This document shows positions 12,141 to 24,812 of a stretch of DNA of 64,000 nucleotides, piece by piece (position 1 is the stretch's first letter; the number at the start of each line of letters is the position of its first letter). Made by a program: the position numbers and the translations under genes. Location: assembly GCA_039090855.1 (NCBI GenBank), contig CM077010.1, positions 49,184,905 to 49,248,904 of the forward strand. Reading direction: 5' to 3'. Source of the DNA: Macrothele yani (lineage: Eukaryota > Arthropoda > Arachnida > Araneae > Macrothelidae). The notes under the pieces were generated by a model. It was not told where the DNA came from, did no database searches, and saw only the letters and a program-made list of their open reading frames with translations.

Positions 12141-12821
12141 GAAAAACTTGCCTGTTCCGAAGGTTTTGCCGTTTTGCCATCATGATCTTCTGCAAGTTAG
12201 CAGTCACATCATACTGGAGGACTTTCAGCCTCATATTTCAACTTTGGTTATTGGAAATAATCAGTTAGAGTCAGATGGGGGAATATGGTGGGTGACTGAA
12301 CACTGCAACCCCCTTCACACTTTGGGGTAAAAATTCCTTTATTTTGATCACTGTGTGAACAGGTAAAATATTTTTCCTTATCTACAACTGTCATGATTGA
12401 TCTTAAAGTTTCTTTATTTACTGTGTTCATTTGGCAATACATTGTGTGCAAATCATGTACTTCACCAGTTCTGGGCTGGAGGTCATTGCTGTTCATCCAT
12501 TGGAACAGACATCCATTACATCTGTCTTCTTGAAAATGCTTATATCCCTGAAATGTTTGTACTTGGTGCACCGTGCAGTCTCAAACTGGCCGACAATTAA
12601 CATATTTTGATGGGGTTTTTCCTTAGCTTCACAAAGGTGGTGTTAACAGATTGTTATATTATGCATACAATGTTCAAAACATTTCTGTACAAGTAAATAC
12701 TGCAATCCCAACTGCCTGTAGGCAAGACTGCCATGTTCACACTTTTGTGGACACATTATATCGGTACAGTTCTATAAAATAAATACTTATTCAGAAAATA
12801 ATAGGGCACACATACATGCAC

Positions 12822-13060
12822 TATGATCATCAACCATTCTCAATCCTTTGCTGGATGAAGATCTCTGCAAGTCTCTTCTATATCTTTTCAGCAAGCATTT
12901 GAATTACATCCACTGATCTCCAACTTGGCCTTCTTCTAGATCTTTCCCTATTTGCTGGTATCCATCTAACATTTCAGTTGTCTAACAGTGACCAGTTCTA
13001 GCAATATGTTCATCCCATAGCCACTTGAGGGTCTTGAATATGATCATGCCATCCATTCTT
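12822..13060 (-). mobile_element. Old RTE-type LINE 3' end
   Basis: The plus strand aligns by eye along its length with the 3' ends of the RTE copies at 41.8 and 51.6 kb: ATCAACCATT..CAATCC..TGCTGGATGAAG, then the blocks corresponding to the C-terminal ..RRPHGRWVDEI.. and ..WQWAGHTAR.. coding segments. It is much more diverged than those copies and is 5'-truncated. It may come from an older relative rather than the same family. Confidence 0.55.
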
Positions 13061-14395
13061 CGTGATCCATGAGTTCCTATTTTTCTTAGTTTCACCATGT
13101 ATGCACCTCTTCAAACTTCTCTGATTTGAGAGAAATGGGCAGCAACACATAACTAAGATAAAAGCTGTAAAGAAATTCCCACTTAAGTTACGTAAAATGG
13201 ATAACGTCAAGCGGCAGCATTCAAACCAGGTCTTTAGTATTCTTTAACCAGAGTTTGGATGGAAATGACTGGATTGTTGCCCATCTTCATCGTTTGGTTC
13301 TTGCAAATGGTTGCCAGATTCATAAATGTTATATTTATTATTTAATGATTTCCAGATCATGGGGATGATATGTGAAGGTTCCAAATTGCAGCTATCTGAA
13401 GAAAGTTAAATTTCTAAGCTTTCATGGTAGCAAAGTGCATATGAACCTGAAAATGGTGTAATTCGCTTTGAATCCTTCGAACAAGGTTCAGCTGAGGTAT
13501 CTTACAAAGTGAAAGAGGCTAAGGTAGTATCAGAATTTTCCATTTTTACAACTTTTTGGTGTTCATTTAATCTATTTCTAATGCTTCAATAACAGTTTAC
13601 AATGTGGAAAGTTGTCCAGAAGTTTTTATTGCAATAGAATAGACTCCATATAGTTGAAGCTGAGCAAACATTATCACTCAATCACAATATAAGAATAATT
13701 TTAACATGCTTAATATCAATTATGATGCTGCATGAATATATTTCACTCAACAATTTATGTATTTGTGAAGAAAAAGGCTAGAAAAACAATTATTCAATGA
13801 AAAAAAAAAAACAATCATGTTTTGTTTTTTTTCCCTTTGGTGTGCTACTTGTTTTAATGCACTGCACTTCATTTTCATTTTCCTAATTTTGAAGCTGTGG
13901 GTATCAAAACCTGGATTAGCAGGCCTAGGTATTTGAAGTATCTAATTTAACTAAAAACTATTATAACAGTCTGAGCAAGGAATTCTTCAGCACATTCATA
14001 TGAGCTATGTAGAGTTGAGAGTTCCACACATCATACTAAAATTCTGTATATTATTCATAATAACTTCTCTCATGAGAGGATACAATGCTTAATACGGCTC
14101 CATTTCTAATTTTTTTTAAACAAAGCAAACAGGACTATGTTCTGGAAGTCTTGAAATTCCAACTGGCTCTTAAGAATGTACATCGATTGATTCAATGAAT
14201 GTGATTTGCAGCATGACTGATTGCAAACATAAAAAGTTTCTTTCTTTATATGAAGGCTCCGGTACTTAAAAAAACTGCTCCATTATAATCACATGCTAAT
14301 TATGATTTTTACCATATATATTTGCTACAAATCTTATTAAAACTAAACATTTATGACAAATTGCTACATTAACTTTGAATATATATATACATTTT

Positions 14396-14724
14396 CATGA
14401 ATGAAATACAGGATTACACCATATAATACAAATTATGAAGATGACAATTCGTTTTTTGGTGTAAATATGACAAGGATGGTAAGTCAGATAATATCCGAAC
14501 ACTTGAAAATTTAGTCGTCCTGGAGCGAGAATCGAACCTGCATCTCCCAGATAGTGCCCGGGTATACTAACCACTACACCACCCAGAATGGCCAAGCCTC
14601 AAGTTTATTGAATGACCAAGCCTCAAGTTTATTTGACTTACCATCCTTGTCATATTTACACCAAAAAACGGATTGCCATCTTCAAAATTTGTATTATATG
14701 GTGTAATCCCGTATTTCATTCATG
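14396..14724. repeat. Inverted SINE module pair
   Basis: A tRNA-like head on the minus strand (14518-14592; GGGTGGTGTAGTGGTTAG and GGTTCGATTC on that strand) is followed leftwards by its tail. A second copy of the tail lies in opposite orientation on the other side. Tail arms 14396-14488 and 14632-14724 pair with few mismatches around a centre at 14560. The junction also contains a tandem AAGCCTCAAGTTTATT. Confidence 0.85.
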
Positions 14725-14858
14725 ATTTATCTGCTCCTCCAGGCAATCACAGGATAGGATTCATAACCTCCAGATTCGCTAAACATGAATGCCGGTTGCT
14801 CAGACTAGTGAATCCTGTGATGGTTGTATTAAAATTAATTGGAAACTTGAGACGTGGT

Positions 14859-15040
14859 CATTCTGGGTGATGCATTGGTTAGCATACCCGGGCACTATCT
14901 GGGAGACGCGGGTTCGATCCCCCCGCTCCAGGACGACGAAATTTTCAAGTTTTCGGACATTATCTGACTTACCATCCTTATCATATTTACACCGAAAAAT
15001 GGACTGTCATCTTCAAAATTTGTATATATATACATTTTTT
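14859..15040 (+). repeat. tRNA-derived SINE (same family as the inverted pair)
   Basis: The head CATTCTGGGTGATGCATTGG..GGTTCGATCCCCCCGCTCC is followed by AAATTTTCAAGTTTTCGGAC and a tail matching the pair at 14.4-14.7 kb (ACTTACCATCCTTATCATAT). The copy ends in a short TA-rich run. Confidence 0.8.
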
Positions 15041-16579
15041 GTCTACATGTTTCATGAACTAAATAAAATAAAATAAACATTTTAGATTCAAGAACTAAGC
15101 AGGAAACTTCATGTAAACATTTAGTTTTCTGTACATTTAAAATGTTCTTTCCTAAAAGTTAAATCATAAGGAAAAAAACCCTCTTTAAAATTATATCTTA
15201 TGATAATGCTTTGTATTACAATTTTTTTAACAATGTATGCTTTCTAAAAATCTTCAACATTGTTTTCTTTCATTTCAACAATGCTACATGCATATACTGT
15301 ATGTTTATCACCCATATTACACAGAAAATACATAGTAAAACAAAATCAGTAAGGTTTCTGGAATTTAATCTTTTGAAGAACTGTGTTACTGACAATGATT
15401 GTTTAAATAAAAAAATTGGAATAATGAATGTTTTTTGGTTTTGTTTCAGGGTTTACCAACCATAAGGAGCAACTCTAAGGGCTATGAGAATATTACTTTA
15501 TTTAGGGTCACTGGCTACAGGGAAGAGACAGACAGCAGTGTCTGACAAAAACACCACATATGTCTCAGCCACCAGGGTGACATAATGACGAATTCCATGG
15601 TTATTCTAGAGGTCACAACATTAGAACTTGCAAGATGGTTTTCCATGGAATTTTCAACAGACACTGTTAGGATTAAATTCTTAGGAATCAAAAAGACTCA
15701 TGAGTAAACAGCCACCTATGTCATATATAAGCAAAGCTGAAATAAACATTAAAATAAATATATGTATAGTGAAAGCTCAGTCATATGTTTTTTAAAGGAT
15801 GCAGGGGTTGCACTGCCGATCACATCCTTCACAATTTGAAAAAAAAAAAAAAAATGTTTTGGTGACGGGGGAAAAAAAGTTTTGGCAATTACCTTTTTGT
15901 ACTGTTTTAACACTGGCGAAAAAAAAAAAAATTGAATTTGGCAAATGGGTTGGCGAACACTAAAAAAGCCAGAGCAACTGAGGGGGATAGCCTTAAAAAT
16001 ATATATAAATGAAATTTCAAAATGTTTATCATTGTAAAATTATGCTTTAAAGCAGTAAAAGATGTTATTTAATAATGATTTATTTAAAGTGGCTGCGAAA
16101 GAAAACAAAAAAAAAAACATTACACATCATAAAGCCTACGAAAATCGAACTTCTCTTCTGATGACTGTATAAAATCCCTGATTATAGATGAAGTGAAAAC
16201 CTCACAACTAAGAACCTGAGACCAGTGTTTCAGTACAGAACTCATGAAATAACAGCTTTTTTAATAATAATAGTAATAATAATAATAATAATTTTATTGT
16301 TTTAGCTGTTACATCATACCTTACATCAAGTTTACATTTGAGTGTAACAAAAGTAATTATTATAATAGGGAAATCAGGGAAAAGGTCTTTGATGACCTGA
16401 CTAAAGCCATGATCTCCCTACTTGATAGGTGCAAGTTATGTAAAAATTGTCAAAGAGTTAAGGTAAATAGTAGGCAGGTCATGCAGTAGATCAGCAGTTG
16501 TTAGTAGATATTAGTAGTAATTAGAAAGGGATTGAAAAGTTATATAGTAATCTGAGGTTGTTTTTTATAAATTAAGCAA

Positions 16580-16639
16580 GTATGTTTTTAGTCTTTTTTA
16601 AACAAGTTATAATTGTTTAAAAAAAGACTAAAAACATAC
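16580..16639. repeat. Short-loop hairpin
   Basis: Arms 16580-16605 and 16613-16639 pair completely except for one extra A in the second arm. The loop is 7 nt (16606-16612). Confidence 0.95.
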
Positions 16640-17310
16640 CCATATGGATCCTGAGCACATCCATTTGAAACCAGAATGTTGAATATTGATGATGCATTTT
16701 AGGACTCTATTCTACTGTACCACAAAATAGTGGAGCCACAAAGTCCCAGAGTTTTTTTTTTTAATTATTTTTTTATTTGATTCGGGTTTAGCAACTCAGT
16801 GCATGGGTGATGACAGGATGGGGGTTTACAAGGGTCACTTGACCCCCCTAGAATTATTTTTCCCTTTATTTTATTTATTACTTTTTTTTTACACTCACAG
16901 AACTGGACCACACGGAAAGATGGAGTTTTGGGCGTTTAATTTAATATCCCAATTTTATTGGAAATTTGGAATTGGAAAACAATGTGAAAGCGGAAAACCT
17001 AGCAAACTGTAAGGTAGTACGCCCAAACAAGTTCATCTCAGGGTGGTGTGTGCTGAACTTAAAATAAAAGGCTTGGTGTGGCCCTGCTCGACACTATTCA
17101 GTATTTTGAAAACAGCTACCAATGTACATGATAATACATGACTATTACTAACATACACTTTCTTCAAGAGCAGCATCAATTAATAATAATAATAATAATA
17201 GTAGTAGCAGTAGTAGTAATAGTATTAATCTTTCATTTTCACGAATTATTGTTTTCTACATATTAGCCAAACCTTAATTAATTACACTTCACCCCTCTTG
17301 AAAAATTTCC

Positions 17311-17503
17311 TGCAGGTGCCCATGACTCAGTGAGCTATAAGCAGTCACCCATCCCTGATTTAGAACCACTGGTTCCAGGGAAGGGAGAAAGTGAGTGCCA
17401 TAAGACTAACACAACATCCATGCCTCACCAGGATTCGAACCCAGACCATCTCAGACTAGTGATTAAAAGCCATTGCTTAGACCATTGTGCCACAAGGGCG
17501 GCA
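17311..17503 (-). repeat. Diverged SINE, family B (GGCGCAGTGGTCTAAG type)
   Basis: The minus-strand order is tRNA-like head (TGGCACAATGGTCTAAGC, GGGTTCGAATCC), then body (CATGGATGTTGTGTTAGTC, CCCTTCCCTGGAACCAGTGG), then GGGATGGGTGACTGCTTATA. It is clearly older than the copies at 33-62 kb, has lost the poly-A end and lies inside the Tigger-like element. Confidence 0.8.
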
Positions 17504-17972
17504 ACAGAGATGTATCAATTTTTGAAACCAGAATATTGAGGATACATTTAGGTCTACTACGCCACAAAATAGCGAAGCCACAAAGTTATGTCCCAGAGAT
17601 TTATCAATTTTTAAATAGTGCATATGTGTGCGAGTCAAGAAATACGAAGCCAATTATTCATCCAAACCGAAAGTAAACAACATGTGCTTCCCTGATGGGA
17701 TCAAGGTTTAACTTTGGCTGCACCAAGAAGGAACATAACAACGCTGTCTCAATTCCCTCAAAGCGGCAACATTCCGGGTTACATATAAAAGAATCAAAGA
17801 GCTGTGTATTTTTGATAATCTGAAATTCAAATTTTAATGTATAATCACAAAAAGCATATAAATGAATTACGTACAATGGAATTAAAATAGCGATAGAAAC
17901 CACAGTAAAATATCTTGACTAACGCAGAATTGCATATATAAGTGAAAAACGTATAACTGAGGTTCCACTATA

Positions 17973-20900
17973 TATCTGTCTGTGTGAAGCTGTTTTATGA
18001 GAAGGAGCACTAGTTATATGATTCAAGACTCTGCAATTAATACTGATGCTTCTATAGCTTTAATATTTCATTAACCAAAGGTGTGAGGAAGTCATTATTC
18101 CCACATTAATTCCTTGTTAATTACACAACACTCTTGAAGGAAACAGTTCCATATTTTTTGTAATTAGTTAATTTATTATGTAACTGAATGATGTTGCTTT
18201 ATTTTTAACTATGATTTCAACAGAATTTAGTTGCAGAAAAACAAAATGGCATAACACTTATTTGACGATTTCTTATCCTGATGGATACAAGCAGTTTACC
18301 TCCTTGTGCATAATTTAAGGAAATTCAGTTGCCACTGAGGGATTAATTACACTGTCTTTAAGCTAGTGCATAGCACACAGAATATGGTATTATTGTTTCA
18401 ATCCACAAAAGGCATCATTTTCACTTAAGAAAACATGAGATGGTAGGTTGGTTGAGTTGTATAAAAATAAAATGTACCTGCATACACATCCACTGAAACA
18501 GAAAACTTGCTGCAAACCAAAGAAGCCTGAACCACAATAAAAATAGAAGAAAATTATTTAAAGAAAAATTAATAAAATGATAAATAATTATTAGAATATT
18601 ACAGATTCGAATGAAGACAAAATAAGTACATTACAACTGAATGTGCTGCAATGTGTGTGAAATCCACATTTATGACAAAACATATTGGACTATGAACCTC
18701 ATAAAAACAAGAGACTAATTAAAGAAAATTTTTACATCCTTATATCCAGAAAAACAGTTCCATTAATGAACCTTCAAAAATTATAAATCAGCATTTTCAA
18801 CAACTTAATTAAAAAATAGTAGACTTACAAAATGCATAAGGAAAATATTTTAATTTAATAACTGGCAACTGCAAGAGGAACCTGGCAATGAAATTTAAAC
18901 TCTGTGTAAACAAAACTTTTGATACAGTTCCTATACATTGAGAAACAGGTCTTGATACAATCTAGAGGCCAGAAATGTCTGTAAAAACAAAATAACTCAG
19001 ATGTGAAAAATAATTGAATGTTCAAGTTAAAATAGAATTAAGTATATTAATCTAAGTAAAGCCTTTAGTAGGTGTTCTAATTGCTGTAAATAACTTTTTA
19101 ATTTTTTTTTAATCTACAAGCAAAAACTATCTGCACAATCTGCTAATAATTTGGAAACTATCCATGCACAGCATATGTCTGTATTCTGGGTTGGTTATTA
19201 TGGGGTTATAATCTAAACCAACTTGATTAGAAACATAACATTTATGGCCTTGCTTTAATATTCCAAATTCAAACTGAATGCAACAAATTCACCCTAAGCA
19301 TCACACTGACTAAAAATCTACCTTTTCTAGTGTTAATTTACTTAGAACTTCCAACAACATACTGTTAAAATATATGGAAAGCAGACTTCAAAATCTACTA
19401 GTTCTCAATGGCTAAGTTATAACAACAGCAATGCTTTCCAGTTTTGAGGATTATTAAGTAGGTCAGTAAATTAAAAACAATAGCATATAATGTTTGAACG
19501 CCATCATTCACAAGTTTTTATTTTTGGAGGCAGGGGTTAAATCTTCATCTAGAAAAAAAAATTACTTGTGATTGGCATGCAATTCAGAAAATTATTAAGC
19601 AAAGCTGGGAGGTTAACAGCTATTGCATGACCAATTTGACAAAGTTACACAGGGATGGAGAAAAAGCTTGCTGTGTAAAACACAGAATTTAGATCTTCCC
19701 TCATTTAAAACAGGGAGATCATTGGGTGGAAAGTAAGGGTTTCTTTCAGAAGTCCTTCACATGGGTGTGGTAACTGGAACATTATAGGAAAAGATGGTGG
19801 GTTCAGTGGCATGGAAGGATTAGCAGATATTCAATTTGCATAAGATATTTTGGTAGAACAGGAAGCTTATGAAAATATAATGAGATTGACTGAATGTGAA
19901 TAATATGGGAGATGAAAGACGCAACAAATATTACATTCTAAAATACCAGGATACAAATCAAGAGGGGAAAAACTACAAGATTGACTGCCTTTAGTGTTAG
20001 AGATAGCAGCAATATCATCAGAGACAAAAAAAGACTGAGAATATTTGCAAAAAGAACTTAAACTAATTTTTACTTATTTTCTTACAGTATGTGTTTCTCA
20101 TTTTACTTCAACTTGAAAATGTGGATAGGAAACGATTATGATCACAGAAAAGTACCTCATATATAACAGAAAGGTCTGAATCTCATAAGAAAACATGCTA
20201 GTTGATTCCAGTTTCTATTTATCAGTACATACTAAAAACTGTGAGAGTAACCACCAAGTACATAAGATGTTATTTAAAAATGCAAGATACCACATCTCTC
20301 ACAATTTGGCTATTTCACAACTTTCTAAATACCATAAACACTTATGTTCTCCATCCATCATACTGCTTGGGAAAGCTTAGAATCACCCATAATATCCTGT
20401 TGTATAGTGTCTACTGTGAAGATAACTAATTTATTACCTTTACTCTTCAGACCCCACCCCAAAAAAACTAAATCTAAAGAGCACAATATTTCAAAGCATT
20501 CTGCTGCCTAGATTGCTTCTCCCATTAGCATAACAGACTTGGATAATGACTCATGGCACAAATCAGCAGATAACAAGCTATTTCTTGGTCACAGTTCTAA
20601 CCAAAAATTCCAAGCTGTCAAATTTATCATATCTGGTAGGTAAACGTGACGAGAAGCCTAATCTTACAGTCGCTGAAAATCTATTACATGAAAATGGCGA
20701 TATTATTATTCCAGTATGCCATTAACATCACAGCTTTTTTTATTTTTCATTATTTCGAGCACAAGTTTTCAGGTATTAAAGCAACAGGCTACTTTTTTGA
20801 GCAACTTTACAAAAAAAGCAAAAATTCCTATGCACCACAGAATTTTTGTTTAACCGAAAGCCTAATTACCATACTAATGCAATTTAAAATTACGGGGGAA

Positions 20901-21212
20901 GAAACTACTATATGAAATACCTACAATGTTCATTTCATGCACACCTCAATTCAACCGCACGGATTTTATTACATGGCTCCCGCCTAATTAACCAAAATTA
21001 AAAACACGAATTAATCGCTTCTAGCATAACTTTATTACTGCATAGCAGTTACCTTGGTGTATATTTAAAACAAACATTAACGAAGATCAAAATATATAAC
21101 ACTCACTTAGAAAAAACGAATTCCACAATGGGAGAAAAAAATTATCTACATCTCACGATCTGGAATAAATAATTTAAAATCGATAATCTCATAACTTGTA
21201 GAAATTACATAC
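17973..21212. other. Intronic stretch without recognised features
   Basis: This is AT-rich DNA with many short A and T runs. The open frames at 20195-20429 and 20646-20915 have AT-biased, non-domain composition and no splice context, so I do not call them genes. Confidence 0.6.
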
Positions 21213-21261
21213 CAGCATTTTCAAAGGTGTGATTATAAACATCCGCCCAAGCATGCAACAT
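21213..21261 (-). CDS. ELOVL-type fatty-acid elongase, first coding exon
   Basis: The exon encodes a start methionine and 16 residues (MLHAWADVYNHTFENA), then one extra base before a GT donor (GTATGT, rc of 21207-21212). Splicing this phase-1 end to the exon at 10055-10245 creates GAT (Asp) and gives ...ENA-DPRVADWPL, the usual short leader followed by the DPR motif of arthropod long-chain fatty-acid elongases. The family catalyses the condensing step of fatty-acid chain elongation in the endoplasmic reticulum. Reading the join directly from sequence, with matching donor, acceptor and phase, is strong support. The start is chosen because it is the only ATG in frame before the donor and the leader length fits the family. 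The exon is too short to be found as an ORF. Which of the several elongase paralogues this is cannot be decided from the N-terminus. Confidence 0.88.
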
Positions 21262-21420
21262 TTCGATATTATATCTTAGCTTACACCAACGGTCCACAAT
21301 CAACAGTACAACAGAAGGCCGGCGGTCGCCCGTTCTGTTCGAAAACGAAAACTCACCTGCTGTCGAGATCAACAGTAACTGAAGCCAGCGCCACCTTGGA
21401 AATTTGGATTGGTTATTTAT
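21262..21420 (-). promoter_or_regulatory. Elongase 5' UTR and probable promoter-proximal region
   Basis: The segment just upstream of the start codon is visibly richer in G+C and CpG (for example 21319-21332) than the surrounding AT-rich DNA, as expected near a transcription start. A strong donor-like CAG/GTGAGT is present on the minus strand (rc of 21351-21359), so a 5' UTR exon may end at 21357 and splice to an acceptor just upstream of the ATG, such as the AG at 21270-21275. The exact start site is not visible. Confidence 0.45.
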
Positions 21421-22089
21421 TAGCAGATTTTGGCGAATAGGTTTGTGCCTTCCGATTCACCAAATCAAAATATGGAATGCAAATATTCGAAATAATAGAT
21501 ACAGAAAGGGTTAAAATTATTTAGTGATCATAGCCATGATAAAACTGAGGTGACAACACTGCTTGCACGAAATAAGGATCTTAAATACCAACAGACTGTG
21601 ACATGCAGAAAACTGGAGAAAGGTTCTCACAACTATTTTGAGAGAACCAAGTTTGATAATTTGAGGCTTCAGTTCGTGCTTTTTTTTTTTTTTTTTTTTT
21701 TGTAAGAAAATTCTCAAAGTAAGCAATTTCAGAAGCTGGGTCATCGTGGATCAACCATGTAACTTGGCAAGAACAGAAAAATTATACTGTTGAAGCACAG
21801 AAAATTTTGTTGAGGAGAAATAATTTAATCGTCAACGGTTTCTATGCTTCAAGAATAAAGAAAACAGAAACCTTGATATAAGTTTTTGGTGCAATAAACT
21901 ATGCTTAGGAAAAGAAATTCTTAAAAGGGAAGAAAATAAATAAAACTAAATAAAAATAAATTATAAGTTTTCACAATACCTTCTAGGAACCTTCCAATAT
22001 CTTCCTAGTTTCGTCAGTAAACGCAAATGCTTACAGCAAAAGTTAATTTCTCAAGTTTGAAGATTTATAACGAGGTTTATAACGAGGAA

Positions 22090-22250
22090 CAGCACACCAA
22101 TTAAGTGGTAAATAGTAACACTGTACTAGTGATCCGATTTATTGGCGTAGGAAATAAACACATAAGCGTTTCCAAGCTTTCGCACATCAACCAGATGGCT
22201 TTTTCAAGGAAGTTAGACAGAAACTGCTAACTGAAAAATAGAACGCTTAA
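22090..22250 (-). other. Possible Penelope-like 3' end fragment
   Basis: On the minus strand the segment AAGCCATCTGGTTGATGTGC, followed by GAAAGCTTGG, has the tone of the terminal repeats of Penelope-like elements, which often pair a GATG segment with GAAAGCTT. No coding part is attached. This is resemblance only. Confidence 0.25.
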
Positions 22251-22282
22251 CAATATGAACGCGAGAACTTGACAATAAATAG

Positions 22283-22597
22283 ATGCGACGCTGTATTCAT
22301 TTAAAGATACGAGGCATCACGTTGGTTGCACGCGGGATCCTGGTAGAGAAAAGGCGTTACTTGAAGAATTGGTTCCAAATTCGTGGCAACTCGAGCGAGA
22401 CACAATCATTGCAAGTATTGCTTTTAGCAATTATCTCCAAGGTTTCTCCAATGGCTGTACATTTAGGGGTAGAGAAGCTAGCTAATATCTTTATATCATA
22501 CCACATAGGAGTAGTTGACTTGAATTTGACTTCTCTGGATAGTGCCGTGGCTACTTTACCGAATTTTGAAGATTTGTTTAAATCATTGCATAATTAA
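22283..22597 (+). other. Unassigned 104-codon open frame
   Basis: The frame starts MRRCIHLKIRGITLVARG and ends FEDLFKSLHN. The composition is protein-like but no domain is recognised. A ~22-bp direct duplication (CTGAATTTCCTTGGAGCACG) sits just downstream at about 22619 and 22660. It lies about 1 kb from the elongase start in divergent orientation, so a small divergent gene cannot be excluded, but nothing else supports one. Confidence 0.2.
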
Positions 22598-23442
22598 GAA
22601 TAAAAATGAATATTCTAATTGAATTTCCTTGGAGCACGATAGTACAATAATTCTCTCACTGAATTTCCTTGGAGCACGATACCACGCACGATTGAGCAAT
22701 ACGCATGAAATCCATGCTACCTCAAGTTATTTACTGTGATGGATCAATACGTCGAGAATTGGAAAGAAATTCTAAGGTGCTGTAGTTTGTTAAAGCGAAT
22801 GGAAAATCTATTATGTTTTCCGTAGAAACGGTATGGCCTAAAAAGTGAAATGCCAGATATGGCTTTCATACTGGAGAAACCGCTGGCGACAATGAAAATA
22901 ATTAGTGATGACCAAAATAAAAAAAACAGATGACTTACCTCAATTACTGTGTACCAGGGCTGAGATGGGCCAAGCCCGGGCTCGAGATACATAATATTTA
23001 CTACGTTTCGGGCTCTAGCTCTGATTTTTTTTTATTAAAGTTATTTTATGTGATTTAGCATACGTCTTTAATTACACTTAAGAGTTGGTAAGAAAATTCT
23101 TTTACAACTGGTTATGGGGACGTGGGAGAGCGGGGATTGGGGTGAGCTATTTATTCTAGGCTTTGAGAGCAAATTCCATAGATGACGCTTCAGTGGATTT
23201 CCACGGAGAAGAACACTCTGCTTCAAGAACTGCAGAAATTATAAATAGTAGATACCACATCATCAAAATTGCGCACCCTCCTCCACGCCACAGCTCCTTG
23301 CAAATTTTATTAAGTAACGTACGAAGATTGCAGTTCGATTTTGCCGGATACCCGACTCCACAGCTGAGAAAAACATTAGTTACCTGAAAGAGGAGGAGAT
23401 AGGAGAAGTCCGTGAGAAGAGATATTTTTTATTAATGCCAGG

Positions 23443-23630
23443 GCCGCGGATGGCCTAGTAGTCAACGTTCGTGACTGCCACGAAGGAACCTCAGGTTCGA
23501 TCCAGGCAGGTACGAACGCTCGAACTACTAAATATCCGCCGTGCGTCGGATGGGCACGTTAAGCAGTCGGACCCCGGGTACTGCCCCCGGTAATAAATAA
23601 GGGCGTCTTCCTCTCCCTTTCTACTTCGCT
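23443..23630 (+). repeat. tRNA-derived SINE, family D
   Basis: The head GCCGCGGATGGCCTAGTAG (A-box) and AGGTTCGATCCAGGC (B-box) is followed by a body with GGATGGGCACGTTAAGCAGT and CCGGGTACTGCCCCCGG. It is the only copy of this family in the window. GC content is much higher than the surroundings. Confidence 0.7.
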
Positions 23631-23711
23631 TCCGTATCATTTTCTTATCGGGCACTCTAGCCCAAATTAGGCAAAGTTTACGGGCTCGTTCGGGTTCTAT
23701 TTAACGTTATA

Positions 23712-24567
23712 GGAGGTGTGACAATTCTCAGAATGGTCGCTCTTGTGGCGATACTGTCAGAATCACGTGCCTGTGCGTGTCTGGACATGTTTCAAGTAGT
23801 GCATGAGTTAACGCAGACCAATAAAGCCACTCATGAGTGAGCAATTGCGAAAGCAATGCAAGTCTGTGTATGTGAGTTTTGAGGTAAAAAAGAGTGGTAA
23901 AAATTTAGAGCAACGCATTAACATCAAATTCTGTGTGAAGATCGGTAAAAGTATTACTGAAACGTTGGAGCTATTGAAAACGGCGTAAAGCGAGGAATCT
24001 ATGAAAAAGTCAAGAATTTTTGAGGGGCGTCACGCTCGTAGTTCAAGACCAGGCTTGCGTGTTTTTCGATCACAAGGCGATAGTTCATCACGAATTCAAT
24101 GAGCAGGGACAAACGATCAATTAACAATGCTATATAGAGGCATTGAAAAGGTTATGGGATTCTGTTAGAAGGAAAAGAGCTAAAATGTGGTCTGACAACT
24201 GTAGCCTAACAATTTCCCAAGCCATGATACGCCCAGTGTTCGCGACTTCCTGCCTAAGAATACAATTATAAAATCGAATCATCCAACCTATTCACTTGAC
24301 TTAGAGACATGTGATTTCCGGCTCTTCCCAAAAGTAAAAACTGTCATGAAAGGACAAAAATTTTCAAACATTTCGGACGTCCAGCTTAACGTAACAAAGG
24401 TATTCCAGAAAAAAGAGTTCAGGTATGTATCCAGCAATGGCAACAGCGTCTAACAAAATGCACAGCTGCGGAAGGGGATTACTTCAAAAGTGACAGTATC
24501 CGCTTGTGCACAGGTACGCATACCTGTTTTTCTACAATTGTTTTCCGGGAATTAAATTGTCACACCT
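23712..24567 (+). mobile_element. Mariner relic with internal deletion
   Basis: Inverted ends GAGGTGTGACAATT (from 23713) and its reverse complement (ending about 24567) bound the copy. Near 23905-24030 the translation gives EQRINIKFCVKIGKSITETL, the SETMAR-type N-terminal helix-turn-helix, broken by a stop. Near 24240-24480 it gives the C-terminal part: SLDLETCDFRLFPKVK with the third catalytic Asp, then QQWQQRLTKCTAAEGDYF. The centre, including the first two catalytic residues, is deleted, so the element is about 850 bp and dead. Confidence 0.85.
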
Positions 24568-24654
24568 CGTAAAATTCGGGTTCGGGCTGACATACTTCGA
24601 ACCCGGGGTAACATACGCACTGCATGCTTTGTTTATTTTAGGACCTAATATCAC

Positions 24655-24812
24655 AATTTCTGAGATGGATCCGAGTTCAAATCCTAGTGAATCATGGATG
24701 CTATGTTTGTCTTATGGCACTGGTTCTCTCCCTCCTCTGGAACCAGCGGCCTTAAATTGGGGGACGAGCCACTGCTTATAGCCTAACGAGTTATGGTGGT
24801 CGTTAAACGACC
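24655..24812 (+). repeat. Diverged SINE, family B, head-truncated
   Basis: Starting at the B-box region (GAGTTCAAATCCTAG), the segment follows the family body: CATGGATGCTATGTTTGTC, GGCACTGGTTCTCTCCC, GGAACCAGCGGCC, GACTGCTTATAGCC-like and GGTGGTCGTTAAACGACC. The A-box half is missing or too diverged to call. Confidence 0.8.

Larger units (their letters stand above)
15766..17971. mobile_element. Pogo/Tigger-like non-autonomous element
   Basis: The left end (15765-15794) and the reverse-complement of the right end (17943-17972) match at 26 of 30 positions, both beginning TATAGTG. TA flanks fit the TA target preference of the Tc1/mariner superfamily. The right end, GTGGAACCTCAGTTATACG in that orientation, resembles pogo/Tigger termini. 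No transposase is recognisable inside. The interior carries A/T runs, a TAA microsatellite, a hairpin (16580-16639) and a nested SINE (17311-17503). Two similar ~80-bp blocks (16672-16752 and 17521-17605) share CCACAAAATAG and GCCACAAAGT. Confidence 0.55.
10246..21212 (-). other. Intron 1 of the elongase gene (about 11 kb)
   Basis: The intron is defined by the GTATGT donor after exon 1 and the TTTTAG acceptor before exon 2. It carries the gypsy relic, an old RTE 3' end, two SINE loci and the Tigger-like element listed separately. The remaining stretches (13061-14395, 15041-15764 and 17973-21212) are AT-rich, with homopolymers and TAA-type microsatellites (16262-16292, 17183-17226), and I see no gene in them. 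A splice-like block near 18480-18530 on the minus strand (AG before, GTACAT after) could be an unused or alternative exon but has no recognisable coding content. Confidence 0.85.

Noticed and set aside
22140..22240. Hammerhead ribozyme in a Penelope-like end
   Set aside because: GATG and GAAA-like words are present, but I could not place the conserved core with three supporting stems.
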